A stretch of DNA of 64,000 bases from Paraspadella gotoi (lineage: Eukaryota > Chaetognatha): contig CM119263.1 in NCBI GenBank assembly GCA_051294375.1, positions 1,391,690-1,455,689 of the forward strand, read 5' to 3'. Position numbers and translations under genes: made by a program. Below the pieces are notes generated by a model. It searched no databases, had not been told where the DNA came from, and was given only the letters and a program-made list of their open reading frames with translations. This document shows positions 46,141 to 55,397 of the stretch, one piece after another (positions within the stretch are counted from its first letter, which is position 1; each line of letters opens with the position of its first letter).

Positions 46141-46326
46141 TTACCAATAGGGGCGAGCCACGGGTGGAGCGTAAGGCGGAGGGTACGGATCCGGTTGGGC
46201 GGTGAATGAGGCGGGCGTCGCCGTGTTGTAGGAGGTCGTGGAGGGCGGGAGAAGCTGAGACTGAACCCCCATTGGGTAAGGGTAACCGGGCTGTGATGAG
46301 TCGAAGCCGGTCGTGGGCGGTTGAAC
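46141..46326 (-). CDS. exon 5 (terminal) of a single-pass membrane protein gene: Pro/Tyr-rich tail
   Basis: Sixty-one codons from a CCCGGAG| acceptor to TAA: VQPPTTGFDSSQPGYPYPMG, VQSQLLPPSTTSYN, TATPASFTAQPDP and YPPPYAPPVARPYW. The tail carries a PPPY motif, the ligand class bound by WW domains (for example of NEDD4-family ligases), and a conspicuous C-terminal Tyr-Trp. Phase 0 matches the donors at 47010 and below. CCTCCTCCCAG (46409) and GTTCACAG (about 46387) are alternative acceptors. Only the second keeps this frame, adding 20 codons. Confidence 0.65.
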   Translation of the reverse strand, partial: VQPPTTGFDSSQPGYPYPMGVQSQLLPPSTTSYNTATPASFTAQPDPYPPPYAPPVARPYW

Positions 46327-46833
46327 CTCCGGGTTGGTAGGGGTTGTGAGAGAAATTAAAAGTGAAAATGATAAATACGACTGTGAACGCGGCCCCGAAT
46401 CCCTGGGAGGAGGATGAAGAGGAGGTGAATGAGAAGGAGGGGGTAATAGACCCGCGTCTGTCTATCACCTTATATACTGATTGACATTAAAGAATATAGA
46501 ACGTTGTACTAATAAACATAACTGTGCAAAAAAATATTATTATCAATTTTCCAATTCACGCAGTTCATACAGTTTAATATTAATTTTCAAAATTAATATT
46601 TTGTGTTTTAAAAAGTATAGTTTTTTTAATTATTTGAAATTTTAACGTTCTATTAGGATAGTACTATGCATATTGCATGCATCTATATCGCAAAATTTAT
46701 ATTTATAAAGAATAAAATAACGGTACGTAAAATGGTGTTCATGAATGAGACGAAAAATAATTTTCACCCGCGACTTTGACTTGATACGCTCTAGCGATGA
46801 TTGAATTAAGCACCGCTCTTCCCTCACGCTCCT

Positions 46834-47043
46834 CCACCTTACCTGATCGAACTACGTGAGGTAAGGCGCCGGCTTCCATCTTACCTGATCGTACTGCGTG
46901 AGGTAAGGCGCAGGCTTCCAACATACCTGATCGTACTGCTTTAGGTAAGGCGCGGGCTTCCGACCTACCTGATCGTACTGCTTTAGGTAAGGGGCGGGCT
47001 TCTGACTTACCTGATCGTATTGCGTTAGGTAAGGCGCCGGCTT
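46834..47043 (-). repeat. 42-bp coding minisatellite, five units, each with a 5' splice site
   Basis: Units (minus strand) start at 47043, 47001, 46959, 46917 and 46875. Each encodes KPAPYL(T/K)QYDQ followed by V and two variable residues. After CAG each has a donor: GTAAGT, GTAGGT, GTATGT, GTAAGA, GTAAGG. The fifth unit has an in-frame TAG before its donor. The first donor ends exon 4 of the membrane protein gene. Confidence 0.9.
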
Positions 47044-47171
47044 CCAACTCAAGTCCAGTTCCGATTGCAATTTCTTGTCTCTTCGTCGATTCCGACAAAC
47101 GATGGTGACGCCGACGATGACGAAGATGACGCCGACGACGATGACGATGATGAGGATGACGATGCCGGGGT
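47011..47171 (-). CDS. exon 4: membrane span and stop-transfer of the same gene
   Basis: The acceptor follows a long pyrimidine tract (minus strand CCTCCTTCTCTCAG). After two phase nucleotides, 53 codons read P, GIVILIIVIVVGVIFV, IVGVTIV, then CRNRRRDKK, LQSELDLSW and KPAPYLTQYDQ. The 23-residue hydrophobic helix followed by the RNRRRDKK cluster is the classic type I orientation: outside, membrane, basic cytosolic stop-transfer. The helix is encoded by (ATC/GTC) triplets, so it may have arisen from a trinucleotide repeat. It ends CAG|GTAAGT in phase 0; later donors in the tandem array would lengthen it by 14 residues each. Confidence 0.65.
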
Positions 47172-47460
47172 CTGAGAGAAGGAGGGAGGGAGGAAGGGAG
47201 GGAGGAAGGGAGGGAGTGAGGGACGGAGCGAGGAAGGGAGGGAGAAGAGGAGGAAGGAAGAGAGGAATGGAGAGAGGAGAGAGGAGGAAGGATGAGTGAG
47301 GAGAGAGAGAGGGAGTGAGAATGGAAGGGAGGGGAGAAAAGAGAAAGGAAGTGAGGGAGCGAGTAAAGGAAGGAGGGAGAGAGGGAGTGAGGGAGGAAGG
47401 GAGGGGAGAAAAGAGAAAGGAAGAGAGGGAGCGAGTGATGGGAGAAGAGAAGAAAAAATA
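47170..47460. repeat. GGGAGGAAGGGAGGGAG polypurine array (polypyrimidine in the sense of the minus gene)
   Basis: Degenerate GGGAGGAA units in intron 3, providing an unusually long polypyrimidine tract for the exon 4 acceptor. Confidence 0.85.
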
Positions 47461-47606
47461 AAATTGAAATTAAAAGGAAAAGGAATCATAAGCGCTGAAT
47501 CTCATTCCGACCCATTCTGACCCCTAATGAAACGAATTATCGATCGAGCTGAAATCATGTTTCATTTGACATTTTTTCCTTACTTGCCATTATCACCCGA
47601 CCTTAC

Positions 47607-47726
47607 TTGCTGTCTCTTGGTCCCACTTGTTGCAATCGCTCGTCCAAGATTCACATTCTTCGAACGATTCGCCGAATTCGCCCGAGACGCGCCCAAATTG
47701 AGAGAGAGAGAGAAGAGAGAGAGAGA

Positions 47727-47761
<35 letters not shown>

Positions 47762-47834
47762 AATTTTTTCGTTTTCTGGGTCAGCGAACTTTCAACTTTC
47801 GGTTCGTTGATTATCTTCTCGCATCCATCGACGA
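47607..47834 (-). CDS. exon 3: ectodomain with (CT)n-encoded linker
   Basis: The acceptor (minus strand GGCCTCCGTCCGCTTTAG) leads, after two phase nucleotides, to 75 open codons: VDGCEKIINEPKVESSL, TQKTKKLTL, an SL run over (CT)n, QFGRVSGEFGES and FEECESWTSDCNKWDQETA. It ends A|GTAAGG with one nucleotide that completes an Asn codon with exon 4. Three Cys in CEK and ECESWTSDC suggest disulphides outside the cell. The open frame crosses the microsatellite without a break. If the SL run is not tolerated, a shorter exon starting at GAAG (47657) is possible. Confidence 0.5.
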
Positions 47835-47999
47835 CTAAAGCGGACGGAGGCCGACAAAGGCCAAAAACGGAAGAATATATATCTCTCTCTCTATCTCACA
47901 CTTTCTCTCTCACTCCTCTCTCTCTCTCTTCCCAACCTTCACCCACTTCACTTTCCTTCAAAACCTTTTTTTCTCATCGATTTACATCCGATTAACAAA

Positions 48000-48050
<51 letters not shown>
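48000..48050. repeat. (GAC)n run
   Basis: About 17 units. Confidence 0.95.
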
Positions 48051-48129
48051 TTTTCAACGCGTTTTTAAAATTCACGGTGTTCGAGACCTTGTGCTGACGA
48101 ACCGAGGGAAAGCGCGGAGGGAGAGGAAT

Positions 48130-48370
48130 AGAGAGTTGAGGAGTAGGAGAGGAGTGGAGCAGAGTGAGAGAAGAGGAGCTGAAATTAGTAGAGGAGTAGG
48201 AAAGGAGAGGAGCAGAGAGAGAGAAGAGGCGCTGAAGTGAATAGAGGAGTAGGAGAGGATAAGAGCAGAGAGAGAGAAGAGGAGCTGAAGTGAATAGAGG
48301 AGTAGGAGAGGATAAGAGCAGAGAGAGAGAAGAGCAGCTGAAATGAGTAGAGGAGTAGGGGGAAAGGATA
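48130..48370. repeat. minisatellite of about 55 bp, four units
   Basis: GTAGGAGAGGATAAGAGCAG, AGAGAGAGAAGAGGAGCTGA and GTGAATAGAGGA recur in order. Lies in intron 2 of the minus gene. Confidence 0.9.
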
Positions 48371-48469
48371 GGAGCTTTTTGAAATATTCACTGTATTAAA
48401 AATACTAAAAATAAAAAATTTATCTTTAAATATAGGTAATATTTGAAATATTTGAAACAATCCTGATAC

Positions 48470-48573
48470 ATTTAAACAAATATTGTAGGAATGACTTATT
48501 TAAAAGGGTAAAGTTTTGATGGATATCTGTGTAACAGAAGCACGCGATATTCCCGAACCTTGGAAGAGTAGAA
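48470..48573 (-). CDS. exon 2 candidate of the membrane protein gene
   Basis: The acceptor TACTTCCGCTCCAG (pyrimidine-rich upstream, minus strand) takes one nucleotide to complete a Ser codon with exon 1. It is followed by STLPRFGNIACFCYTDI and HQNFTLLNKSFLQYLFK, with a sequon (NFT) and two Cys. A GTATCA donor in the required phase 1 ends it. Phases agree with exons 1 and 3, but the donor is mediocre and the frame stays open beyond it, so this is the weakest exon. Confidence 0.35.
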
Positions 48574-48744
48574 CTGGAGCGGAAGTACACGTAATAGGAG
48601 CGGAAGTAGAGAGGATTAGGAGTAAAGAATAATATCAGGAACGAAAATACTTAGAAGCTCCTGCCTTCACACTTGGGTTAGGAGAATTAATTTATTTTTT
48701 TTATTTATTAATTCGGATCGACTTTGCGGGTTATAAACGGGGCG

Positions 48745-48815
48745 AGAACAGTACAGAACAGTTCAGAACAGTTCAGAACAGTTCAGAACAGTTCAGAACA
48801 GTTCAGAACAGTACA
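48745..48815. repeat. 10-bp minisatellite ACAGTTCAGA
   Basis: About seven units. Confidence 0.95.
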
Positions 48816-48944
48816 GAACATGTACAAAGAATCACAGTGGAAATTAGATATGCAATTGTGTGCCGCTAAAAAACTTACGATGATCTCAAGGGACAAATTT
48901 AACTTCTATCATTTTATCGGTCACAGATACCAGTTAATTATTAC

Positions 48945-49010
48945 CGGGTTTCCGACCCACAGTGGCCGTCTTTAGTCAATTCTATTACCGTCACGTTTTA
49001 AAGCCAACAT
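48945..49010. repeat. fragment resembling 52089-52180
   Basis: GGGTTTCCGACCCACAGTG here versus GGGTTTCCGACCCTCAGTGA near 52109, then loosely matching TAGTCA and GCCAAC-GCAGA blocks; probably remnants of one dispersed element. Confidence 0.35.
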
Positions 49011-49018
49011 AGCAGAAG

Positions 49019-49085
49019 ACGACGACGACGACGACGACGACTATGACGCCAACCAACGAGACAACAATAAAAACAACAACAACAA
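49019..49085. repeat. (GAC)n and (AAC)n runs
   Basis: GACGACGACG followed by AACAACAAC in intron 1 of the minus gene. Confidence 0.9.
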
Positions 49086-49098
49086 CGAAAAAACTCAC

Positions 49099-49274
49099 CT
49101 ACTCCGGCCGATCCTGACTCGAGTCCGACCCAATCCGCCGAAAGATGTTACGGCCCTTCGGCTGGAACGTCCTCCGGCCCTTCCGCCTCCCCGCCCTCTC
49201 GCCTTCGCCCTTTCCGGCAGATTCGACCAAATTGTCGCCGTCAGGAAAATTAACAAAATTAGATTTAAACGCAT
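49099..49274 (-). CDS. exon 1: signal peptide of a single-pass membrane protein
   Basis: ATG at 49274 begins MRLNLILLIFLTATIWSNLP then ERAKARGRGG. This is a textbook signal peptide: basic n-region, about 12 hydrophobic residues and a polar cleavage region. It continues RAGGRSSRRAVTSFG and GLGRTRVRIGRS to the strong donor AG|GTGAGT in phase 2. With exons at 48573-48470, 47834-47607, 47171-47011 and 46326-46141 all phases agree and give 284 residues. Sequence after the signal is Arg/Gly-rich. No known family was recognised; the architecture (signal, Cys-bearing ectodomain, one span, PPPY tail) recalls but does not match Shisa-type adaptors, since their CC motifs are absent. Confidence 0.55.
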
Positions 49275-49411
49275 AATTTTAATTTCATTTGAGTTTTTTA
49301 TTTTTTTTTAGGCGACAAAAAAAAAGAAGAGGAATAAAAAGAGAAAATGTGACATTGAAAGAAACTGGATTCGGTCACGAGGCCGTCGAGCGGGTTTGGC
49401 TTGGAGAAAGA

Positions 49412-49422
49412 GTGAGAGAGAG

Positions 49423-49505
<83 letters not shown>
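49412..49505. repeat. (GA)n microsatellite
   Basis: Upstream of exon 1 of the minus gene. Confidence 0.95.
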
Positions 49506-49507
<2 letters not shown>

Positions 49508-49779
49508 CACAACATTGGTTCAATTGGTCAAGTACATTTCTCATATCGAATAGATTTGCGGAGATATTTTGTATTGAAATATTTATATTCGCAGTTATAA
49601 TAATTAGCCTATCGCCAGTCTATACGGGTCGCGATTGGATGACCTCCGGATTTATAAAAACCAATGACCTAACGTGGGCTCCTCCTTTTTAACGCTTGCA
49701 ACTTTTTCAGTCGCTGCGACCTTGAAAGTAACTTTGCCAATGTGAAGTATTCGATTTTATAAAATCAAAATCCTTTAAG

Positions 49780-49882
49780 AGAGGACGACGAAGACGACGA
49801 CGACAATATCGACGAAGACAACGACGACGACGACGATGAAAACTTGATAGACGAGATTTTGTGGCGAAAACTCGTCCGATGA
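49780..49882 (+). CDS. possible acidic terminal exon
   Basis: After TCCTTTAAG and one nucleotide: EDDEDDDDNIDEDNDDDDDE, then NLIDEILWRKLVR and TGA. The Asp run comes from (GAC)n, but the last 13 residues are ordinary, and acidic run plus amphipathic tail is a common protein C-terminus. The acceptor lacks a polypyrimidine tract. Confidence 0.28.
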
Positions 49883-50378
49883 TCGAACTGGAAATTGGAT
49901 GAAGCGATTCCCTTTTGTTATTTTTACCTTTTGTTTGTTTTGGGTTTAGACTTAGACGAAGGATTTAATGATTTATTGACAATTTTAACTTAAGTTATTA
50001 AAGAAGGGGATCGTAATGTTTTTATAAAAACAAAAAAACCTCGTCGCTGAGAAAAACAAGTACAATCTACAATTTGGTTTAAATTCGATAATAAAAACGT
50101 CAAAAATATAAAAAATAACTCAAGACTGAGCGATGAGAAAGACGCCAATCTATTCAATTATGTACAATTAACTTGTATGTACACAGTACAGGTTTTTTTT
50201 CTTTTTTAAAACAGAAATGGAATATTTAATTACAACCTCGATCATGTTGACGATTTTTAAACTAAAATATAAAATGATTGACGAACTTTTTTCTATGCGG
50301 ATTCGTTCTCATTGTTTGAAACGAGGCTCATGGCCAAGGACGAATTAGCTATTCCTTTTGTTTTTATCGATGGAGGCG

Positions 50379-50418
<40 letters not shown>
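50379..50418. repeat. (GTC)n run
   Basis: Trinucleotide run next to a 10-N gap. Confidence 0.95.
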
Positions 50419-50419
<1 letters not shown>

Positions 50420-50460
50420 TATATTGTCATCGCTTCGCTCCAAATGAGATTCGAGACAAA

Positions 50461-50470
50461 NNNNNNNNNN
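50461..50470. other. assembly gap, 10 N
   Basis: Short gap. Confidence 1.
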
Positions 50471-50510
50471 GAGAAATAAAGGATTAAAACATACTATTGA
50501 AACATTCTTT

Positions 50511-50775
50511 GAAATATTATACCACTTCATTGATAGGGAAGCCAGGTACACTGGGACTCCCAGTGGGAGAGAATAAACAAAACTTGATTGAAAACCTGCA
50601 GGGACCTGCGATGTCATTATGAAATACAACCAATATAAAAATTATTCATTCATTTAATAAATAAGCTATCTTATAAGAGTGATGGAGGTCTTAAACCACC
50701 AAAGCCTGTCCAAAGTTAGGGGCAAGATGGCCTATTTATTAAATGAACGGATAATTGTTATATTGGTTGTATCAA
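50511..50775 (+). mobile_element. R1 copy with an inverted end inserted inside
   Basis: Reads GATAGGGAAGCCAGGTACAC and GATTGAAAACCTGCAGGGAC, then a reversed end (ACAACCAATATAAAAATTAT, ATTCATTTAATAAATAAGC) at 50634-50680. It then resumes at AGTGATGGAGGTCTTAAACC and finishes with the direct end (CCTATTTATTAAATGAACGG, ATATTGGTTGT). The 45-bp ends are inverted repeats about 95 bp apart. Confidence 0.7.
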
Positions 50776-51179
50776 TTTCTTAAAGACATTTAATGAGACA
50801 GAATCCCCAGCTGAAAAAGCTTAAGGCCAAAAAACTTACTTTCTTACTCAGCTTCGCTCACGACAGATTCCCCTGTGCTAGCAATTCAGTCTCTTCTCAC
50901 TGTGAGACTAACCTCGTCAGTCACATACTTTGTCAGTCAGAAACGACCTTCTTTTCGGAGAGATAAAAGAGAGATAGAAAGAGAGAGTCAAAGAGACCTC
51001 TCTCTCTCTCACTTTCTCTCTCTCTCTCTGTTACTTTGTAAGTTTAGAAATCTCCCCCTCATAATATAGTATATCAAAATATTTAATTATGTACATATTA
51101 AAATTAAAATTCATGAAGCATATTGTTCTTACTATTACAGGACCATAGACCAATGTCCATAGATTTCTTAACTTTGCGA

Positions 51180-51340
51180 AGCGCTCCATTTTAGTTTATT
51201 AATCCCTGAACTTAATTTTATCCTTAATATTTAATCTTAATCTATTCCTAAACTCATAACTCTAATCCCCAAACCGAATCCTTAACACTAAGCCTAACAC
51301 CTAATTATTAATTTTTAACTCTAACCTTTAACCCTAATCT
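51180..51340 (-). mobile_element. copy of the TTAGGG-like-core element
   Basis: GCGCTCCATTTTAG then degenerate CCTTAATCTAACCCTAATC-type sequence. Confidence 0.45.
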
Positions 51341-51554
51341 GTTTTAGTTAAAGATCTAGGGTAGAGAGTAGAGAAAGGTTTTAATGGATTATCGAGTATA
51401 GAGTGAAGCTCAGCGAGAGAAAACTGAAGAGAAAGAGATTGGCCAAACTGGAACAGAAAGTAATTTAACCTTGTGTTGGGTAGATTGCACCCTTTATTTT
51501 CAGAAGACATCACTAACGTTCCCGTCCCAAACATTGATAAATAATATTATATTT

Positions 51555-51615
51555 AGATAGCTTATTTATTAAATAAATGGATATTTTTTATATTGGTTGT
51601 ACCAATTTCATTTAA
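51555..51615 (+). mobile_element. solo end of R1
   Basis: TAGCTTATTTATTAAATAAA and TATATTGGTTGTACC only; the body is missing. Confidence 0.65.
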
Positions 51616-51739
51616 ATATTCAACACAAAACTATTACTATATAACAAGTAAATAAAATCATATATAGTTATTTTTAAATCTTAAAAAAAATATAGATGGT
51701 AAAAAGAGCAATTTTGCAATTTTCATACTAAACTTTCAT

Positions 51740-52300
51740 TCTAAACTAGTGACCTCGAGAATAAGGCTCTGAGTTGATTGAAGGCTTCTATCCGATAAAG
51801 GGCGCCATCTTATTTCCTCCCCCCCCCTCGTCGATGATGGAACGGAGACCGGGCTCGGAACTAAGCTTGGTGGGGTTACCAAGCCCAACCAAGCCGTGGT
51901 AAGGTCGTCCGTACTCTTCCCGTAAGGTAGGAAGCAGGTGGGGATCGATCCAGGTACATGAGCTTCACAAATGGAGCCACACTGAGGGAACGATGCCTGC
52001 ATGCAATTAGCCCTAGCCCATCTGTTCAAAATTAAATTAGATTTTATGGCAACAGCCGGGTTGCCTGTGATGCCCATTGGGATGGGGCATCTCACTGTTG
52101 GCTTTGGGGGTTTCCGACCCTCAGTGACGCCTCCAGTCACTGGCGCGGTTATCCTAGGACGGTCTCGCTTTGCCAACGCAGAGGGAAGTCGTTAGGACTG
52201 TGGATGGAACACTACACCTGGGATGGTGTGTTCCCCCTCTGAGACAATGGATTTGGCTGAAGGATGGTGGACGTGAGGCGGTGTGAATATACCACCACAA
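51740..52300. mobile_element. GC-richer unique-looking island, probably a retroelement fragment
   Basis: Complex sequence (GGGGATCGATCCAGGTACAT, GGTTATCCTAGGACGGTCTC, GGACTGTGGATGGAACACTA) within AT-rich DNA. The minus strand is open for 146 codons (RDRPRITAPVTGG, MGITGNPAVAIKSN). There is a second similarity near 48945. No RT or endonuclease motif is visible; a LINE 3' region is the best guess. Confidence 0.4.
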
Positions 52301-52561
52301 TTTATAATTAAAATTATATAGGATAATTTTAAGAAAATGATATCTCTGGCTAAAAAAATAAATCAAGTATAGTTTCTCAAGAATAGTTTACCTGATATCA
52401 TATATCAGTTTAAAAATTGTTTTGTCTTCACCGAATAAAATATTAAACGAGTTAAAAAAGTTGACCTCGCCCTGTTTGTGTGTGTGGCTCGCCCTGTGTG
52501 TGGGCGGATTCTCCCTCGATCGGATTTCTATTTTTTTATCGGACGGCGATGATCGGTTGAT

Positions 52562-52666
52562 ATGACGACGTCAAGTGGCAGAGAAGAGGGTCAAGGCGTC
52601 GCGAGAGGTCAAGGCAATGAGGCCCAGTGGCTGTCGGAGCGCCGCCCGTGGTCACGTGATCATTGA
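52562..52666 (+). CDS. possible 34-residue small ORF
   Basis: ATG starts MTTSSGREEGQGVAR, GQGNEAQWLSERRPW, SRDH and TGA in a GC-richer patch containing CACGTGAT. Composition is protein-like, but there is no independent support. Confidence 0.22.
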   Translation: MTTSSGREEGQGVARGQGNEAQWLSERRPWSRDH

Positions 52667-52737
52667 GTCACGACGACGTCGATTTTGACTCTTGGAACTT
52701 TTTATGAAAATATTTAAAACTTTTTAAAAAATATTCT

Positions 52738-52739
<2 letters not shown>

Positions 52740-52776
<37 letters not shown>

Positions 52777-52782
52777 TATCTC

Positions 52783-52858
<76 letters not shown>

Positions 52859-53044
52859 AAAGAGCTGGATGCGTCAATAAACAATAAACATTATGATTCA
52901 GTATTTATTATTATTTTTCGCGATGAAACATAATTTATTATTTATTATTTATCTAATCTCATTCGTATTCTTTCCTGAAAACTTATTTCTTTTCCCATAA
53001 AACTTTTTTAGTACTTTTATCTGAGGGGAGAGGGAGGGAGGGAG

Positions 53045-53094
<50 letters not shown>

Positions 53095-53107
53095 AGGAGA
53101 GAGAGAA

Positions 53108-53152
<45 letters not shown>
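52740..53152. repeat. (CT)n array and facing (GA)n array
   Basis: CT-rich 52740-52858 and GA-rich 53045-53152 form a large potential stem about 190 bp apart. Confidence 0.9.
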
Positions 53153-53269
53153 GACAGCTGCATATAAATGTGTTTTCATATGGAGAGAAACGAGAGTGAA
53201 ACCTTGTGAAGTAATTATTTTGTATATCAAGAGAAGGACGTATTGGCTCTTCACTACTCGTGACTCATG

Positions 53270-53975
53270 AGGTCTCACTTTTCTTTCCTTTCTTTTCTTT
53301 TCTTCTCCTCTTTCTCTTTCTTTTTCTTACCTCTTTCTATCCCTAATTCTTTTCCTTTTTCTTTTCTTTTATTACCTTTCCTTTTTCTTCCTTAGTTCAT
53401 TTTCATCTTGATTCTATCTTTTTCTTATTGTAAATCACTTTAGTGATTTACTTATTCCCTGAAATTGTACCATTCATTTTTAGTTCTTTTTTTTTCAATT
53501 TTTATTTTTGTCTATTTAACTTTTTCTTCCTACTAAAAGGATTTGTCTCTTACCTTCTCTACCATGATCATTTTCCCTTTACTTTCTATAGAAATTTGCT
53601 CTTCTGTCTTCATCAAAATAACAAATTTTTGCCTGTTTTAGTCTTAATAAACCAGATGGCTACAAACAAAAGAGCTTTTTGAAAAACAAAATAACAATCA
53701 GAGGTTTTATTTTTTTTTCTGAAATAAAAGAAGTCCCTTTAATTTTTTTTTTGTATTTTCAGCCTATTCTACTAGAGGGCTTTAAAAAGAAAGAAGCTTT
53801 TTGTAAAACAAAGGAACATTCAAAATAAACTAGATCTTCACTTGCACCTGCTCTTCAACAAAAAAATTTTATTTTATATTTGTAAAAAATATTTTTTTCT
53901 TATTCTATTTTATTTTATTCTATTTCTTATTCTATGTCTTGATGAAAGCATTTTAATCATATATAGGGATAGGGA
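53270..53975. other. T-rich stretch, no gene seen
   Basis: TTTTCTTTTC-type low complexity followed by AT-rich DNA. Confidence 0.6.
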
Positions 53976-53979
53976 TAGG

Positions 53980-54180
53980 GATAGGGAAGCCAGGTACTCT
54001 GGGAGTGAATAAACAAGACTGTGAGAGAGTCTTGATTGAAAGCTTGCAGGGACCTGCTATGTCATTATCTTGTAAGAGTGATGGAGGCCTTAAACCACCA
54101 AATCCTGTCCAAAGTCAGGGGCAAGATAGCTTATTTATTAAATGAATGAATAATTTTTATATTGGTTGTACCAATTTCAT
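53980..54180 (+). mobile_element. R1 element, near-complete copy
   Basis: GGGAAGCCAGGTACTCTGGG, TGAGAGAGTCTTGATTGAAA, TGATGGAGGCCTTAAACC, ATAGCTTATTTATTAAATG and ATATTGGTTGTACCAATTTC. A useful reference copy. Confidence 0.8.
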
Positions 54181-54354
54181 ATCATATATCGAAACAAAAA
54201 TAACATTGTTTTGATTTATAAGATATTTTTAAAAGTACCAAAATGCTATTAGTGCCGCAGTAACAGTTCAGTTTTAGCCCTTGAAAGTTATTTACATGTA
54301 TTGGCGCAGCCACTGGTTTCTTCTTTTCTGACTTATTGGCCCCGCGCCATTGCT

Positions 54355-54600
54355 TTTTCTTCTTCTTCTTCTTCTTCTTCTCCTTCTTTTTCTTCTTCCT
54401 ATTCTTTTTCTTTTGCTCTTTCTTTCCACTCTCTTTTTCTTCTTCTTCTTTTTCTTCTTCTTCTTCTTCTTTTTTATTTTTCTCTTGCTCTTTCTTTCCA
54501 CTTTCTTTTTCTTCTTCGTCTTTTTATTCTTCTTCTTCTTCTTTTTTATTTTTCTCTTGCTCTTTCTTTCCACTTTCTTTTTCTTCATTTTCTTCACACC
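54355..54600. repeat. (TTC)n-rich pyrimidine array
   Basis: TTCTTCTTCTTC runs with CTTTCTTTCCACT(C/T)TC units of about 75 bp, three times. Confidence 0.9.
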
Positions 54601-54717
54601 TCGTACTTCTTAATAATTCATTTCAAAATCCTGCCCTCACTTTCCCTTCTTCTCCTTCAAAAGCGGAACTCAAGAATTGAATAAAGTTTTTCTAACTTTC
54701 TCGTCTTGTCAGAGTTG

Positions 54718-55080
54718 TTTTTTTAGTCGCGCGGCGAGTCCTCGCGGAGCAACTCTTCGGTCGGTCTGTCGATCGGTCCGTCTGTATGTCCGTCTGTCGG
54801 TATGTCCCACTTACGTTAAAAATACATATTATTGGTAATTTGTCATTTGTTAAGATAGAAAAAAACCTAAAATCTAAGGGACTGCTAACGTCGCCTTCAG
54901 GAAATCCTAAAACTATAAAGAATAAAAGACAGAATTTTGATGCAGTGCATGTCATAAATACACGGGCAATGAAAATTTTTAGTCATGTCCTGTCATGTCA
55001 TATCATGTGATCAAAGGTAAATACACTTGAAAAAAAAAGTCACTGCAGCGCAACACATTTGAATTACCGTTCATGTTTTA
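54718..55080 (+). mobile_element. R2 element, longest copy
   Basis: Starts TTTAGTCGCGCGGCGAGTCC, followed by GGTCGGTCTGTCGATCGG, CTGCTAACGTCGCCTTCAGG, CTATAAAGAATAAAAGACAG and TCCTGTCATGTCATATCATG; ends near TTACCGTTCATGTTTT. No coding frame. Confidence 0.8.
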
Positions 55081-55145
55081 ATATTTATTTAACGATTAAG
55101 ATAATTGGGTTCAATTCTAAGTGCAGACGAACTTATTTCAAATGA

Positions 55146-55146
55146 C

Positions 55147-55192
<46 letters not shown>

Positions 55193-55215
55193 ACATCATC
55201 ATCATCGTCGTCAAA
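55146..55215. repeat. (GTC)n/(ATC)n run
   Basis: About 48 bp of GTC, then ATC and GTC. Confidence 0.95.
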
Positions 55216-55265
55216 CTCATAAACATCTTCACTGGATTTTGCTCAAAATATTTAATATTTCTCAG

Positions 55266-55397
55266 CGTCGGCCTTGTATCGGGCAACGTATAATTAATAT
55301 TTCTCAGCGTCGGCCTTGTATCGGGCAACGTATAATTTTTCGGCCTTGTATCGGGCAACGTATAATTTTTCGATTTTGCAAAAAAAAAAAAAATTGA
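55266..55397 (+). CDS. possible exon with 42-bp and 30-bp tandem units
   Basis: TTTAATATTTCTCAG| begins a 42-bp unit (RRPCIGQRIINISQ) whose end again reads ATATTTCTCAG|, then a second unit and a 30-bp partial (FRPCIGQRII) before RFCKKKK and a stop inside an A-run. The opposite strand is open for 146 codons (KNYTLPDTRP repeats), so strand is unresolved. Confidence 0.2.
   Translation, partial: RRPCIGQRIINISQRRPCIGQRIIFRPCIGQRIIFRFCKKKKN

Noticed and set aside
48830-48975. Plus frame KFNFYHFIGHRYQ to GFPTHSGRL
   Set aside because: Its 3' part matches the dispersed-element fragment at about 52100 and the 5' part is a 10-bp repeat.
51736-52176. 146-codon minus frame as a host gene
   Set aside because: No start or splice context; overlapping similarity to another site in the window suggests element origin, so annotated as a probable retroelement fragment.
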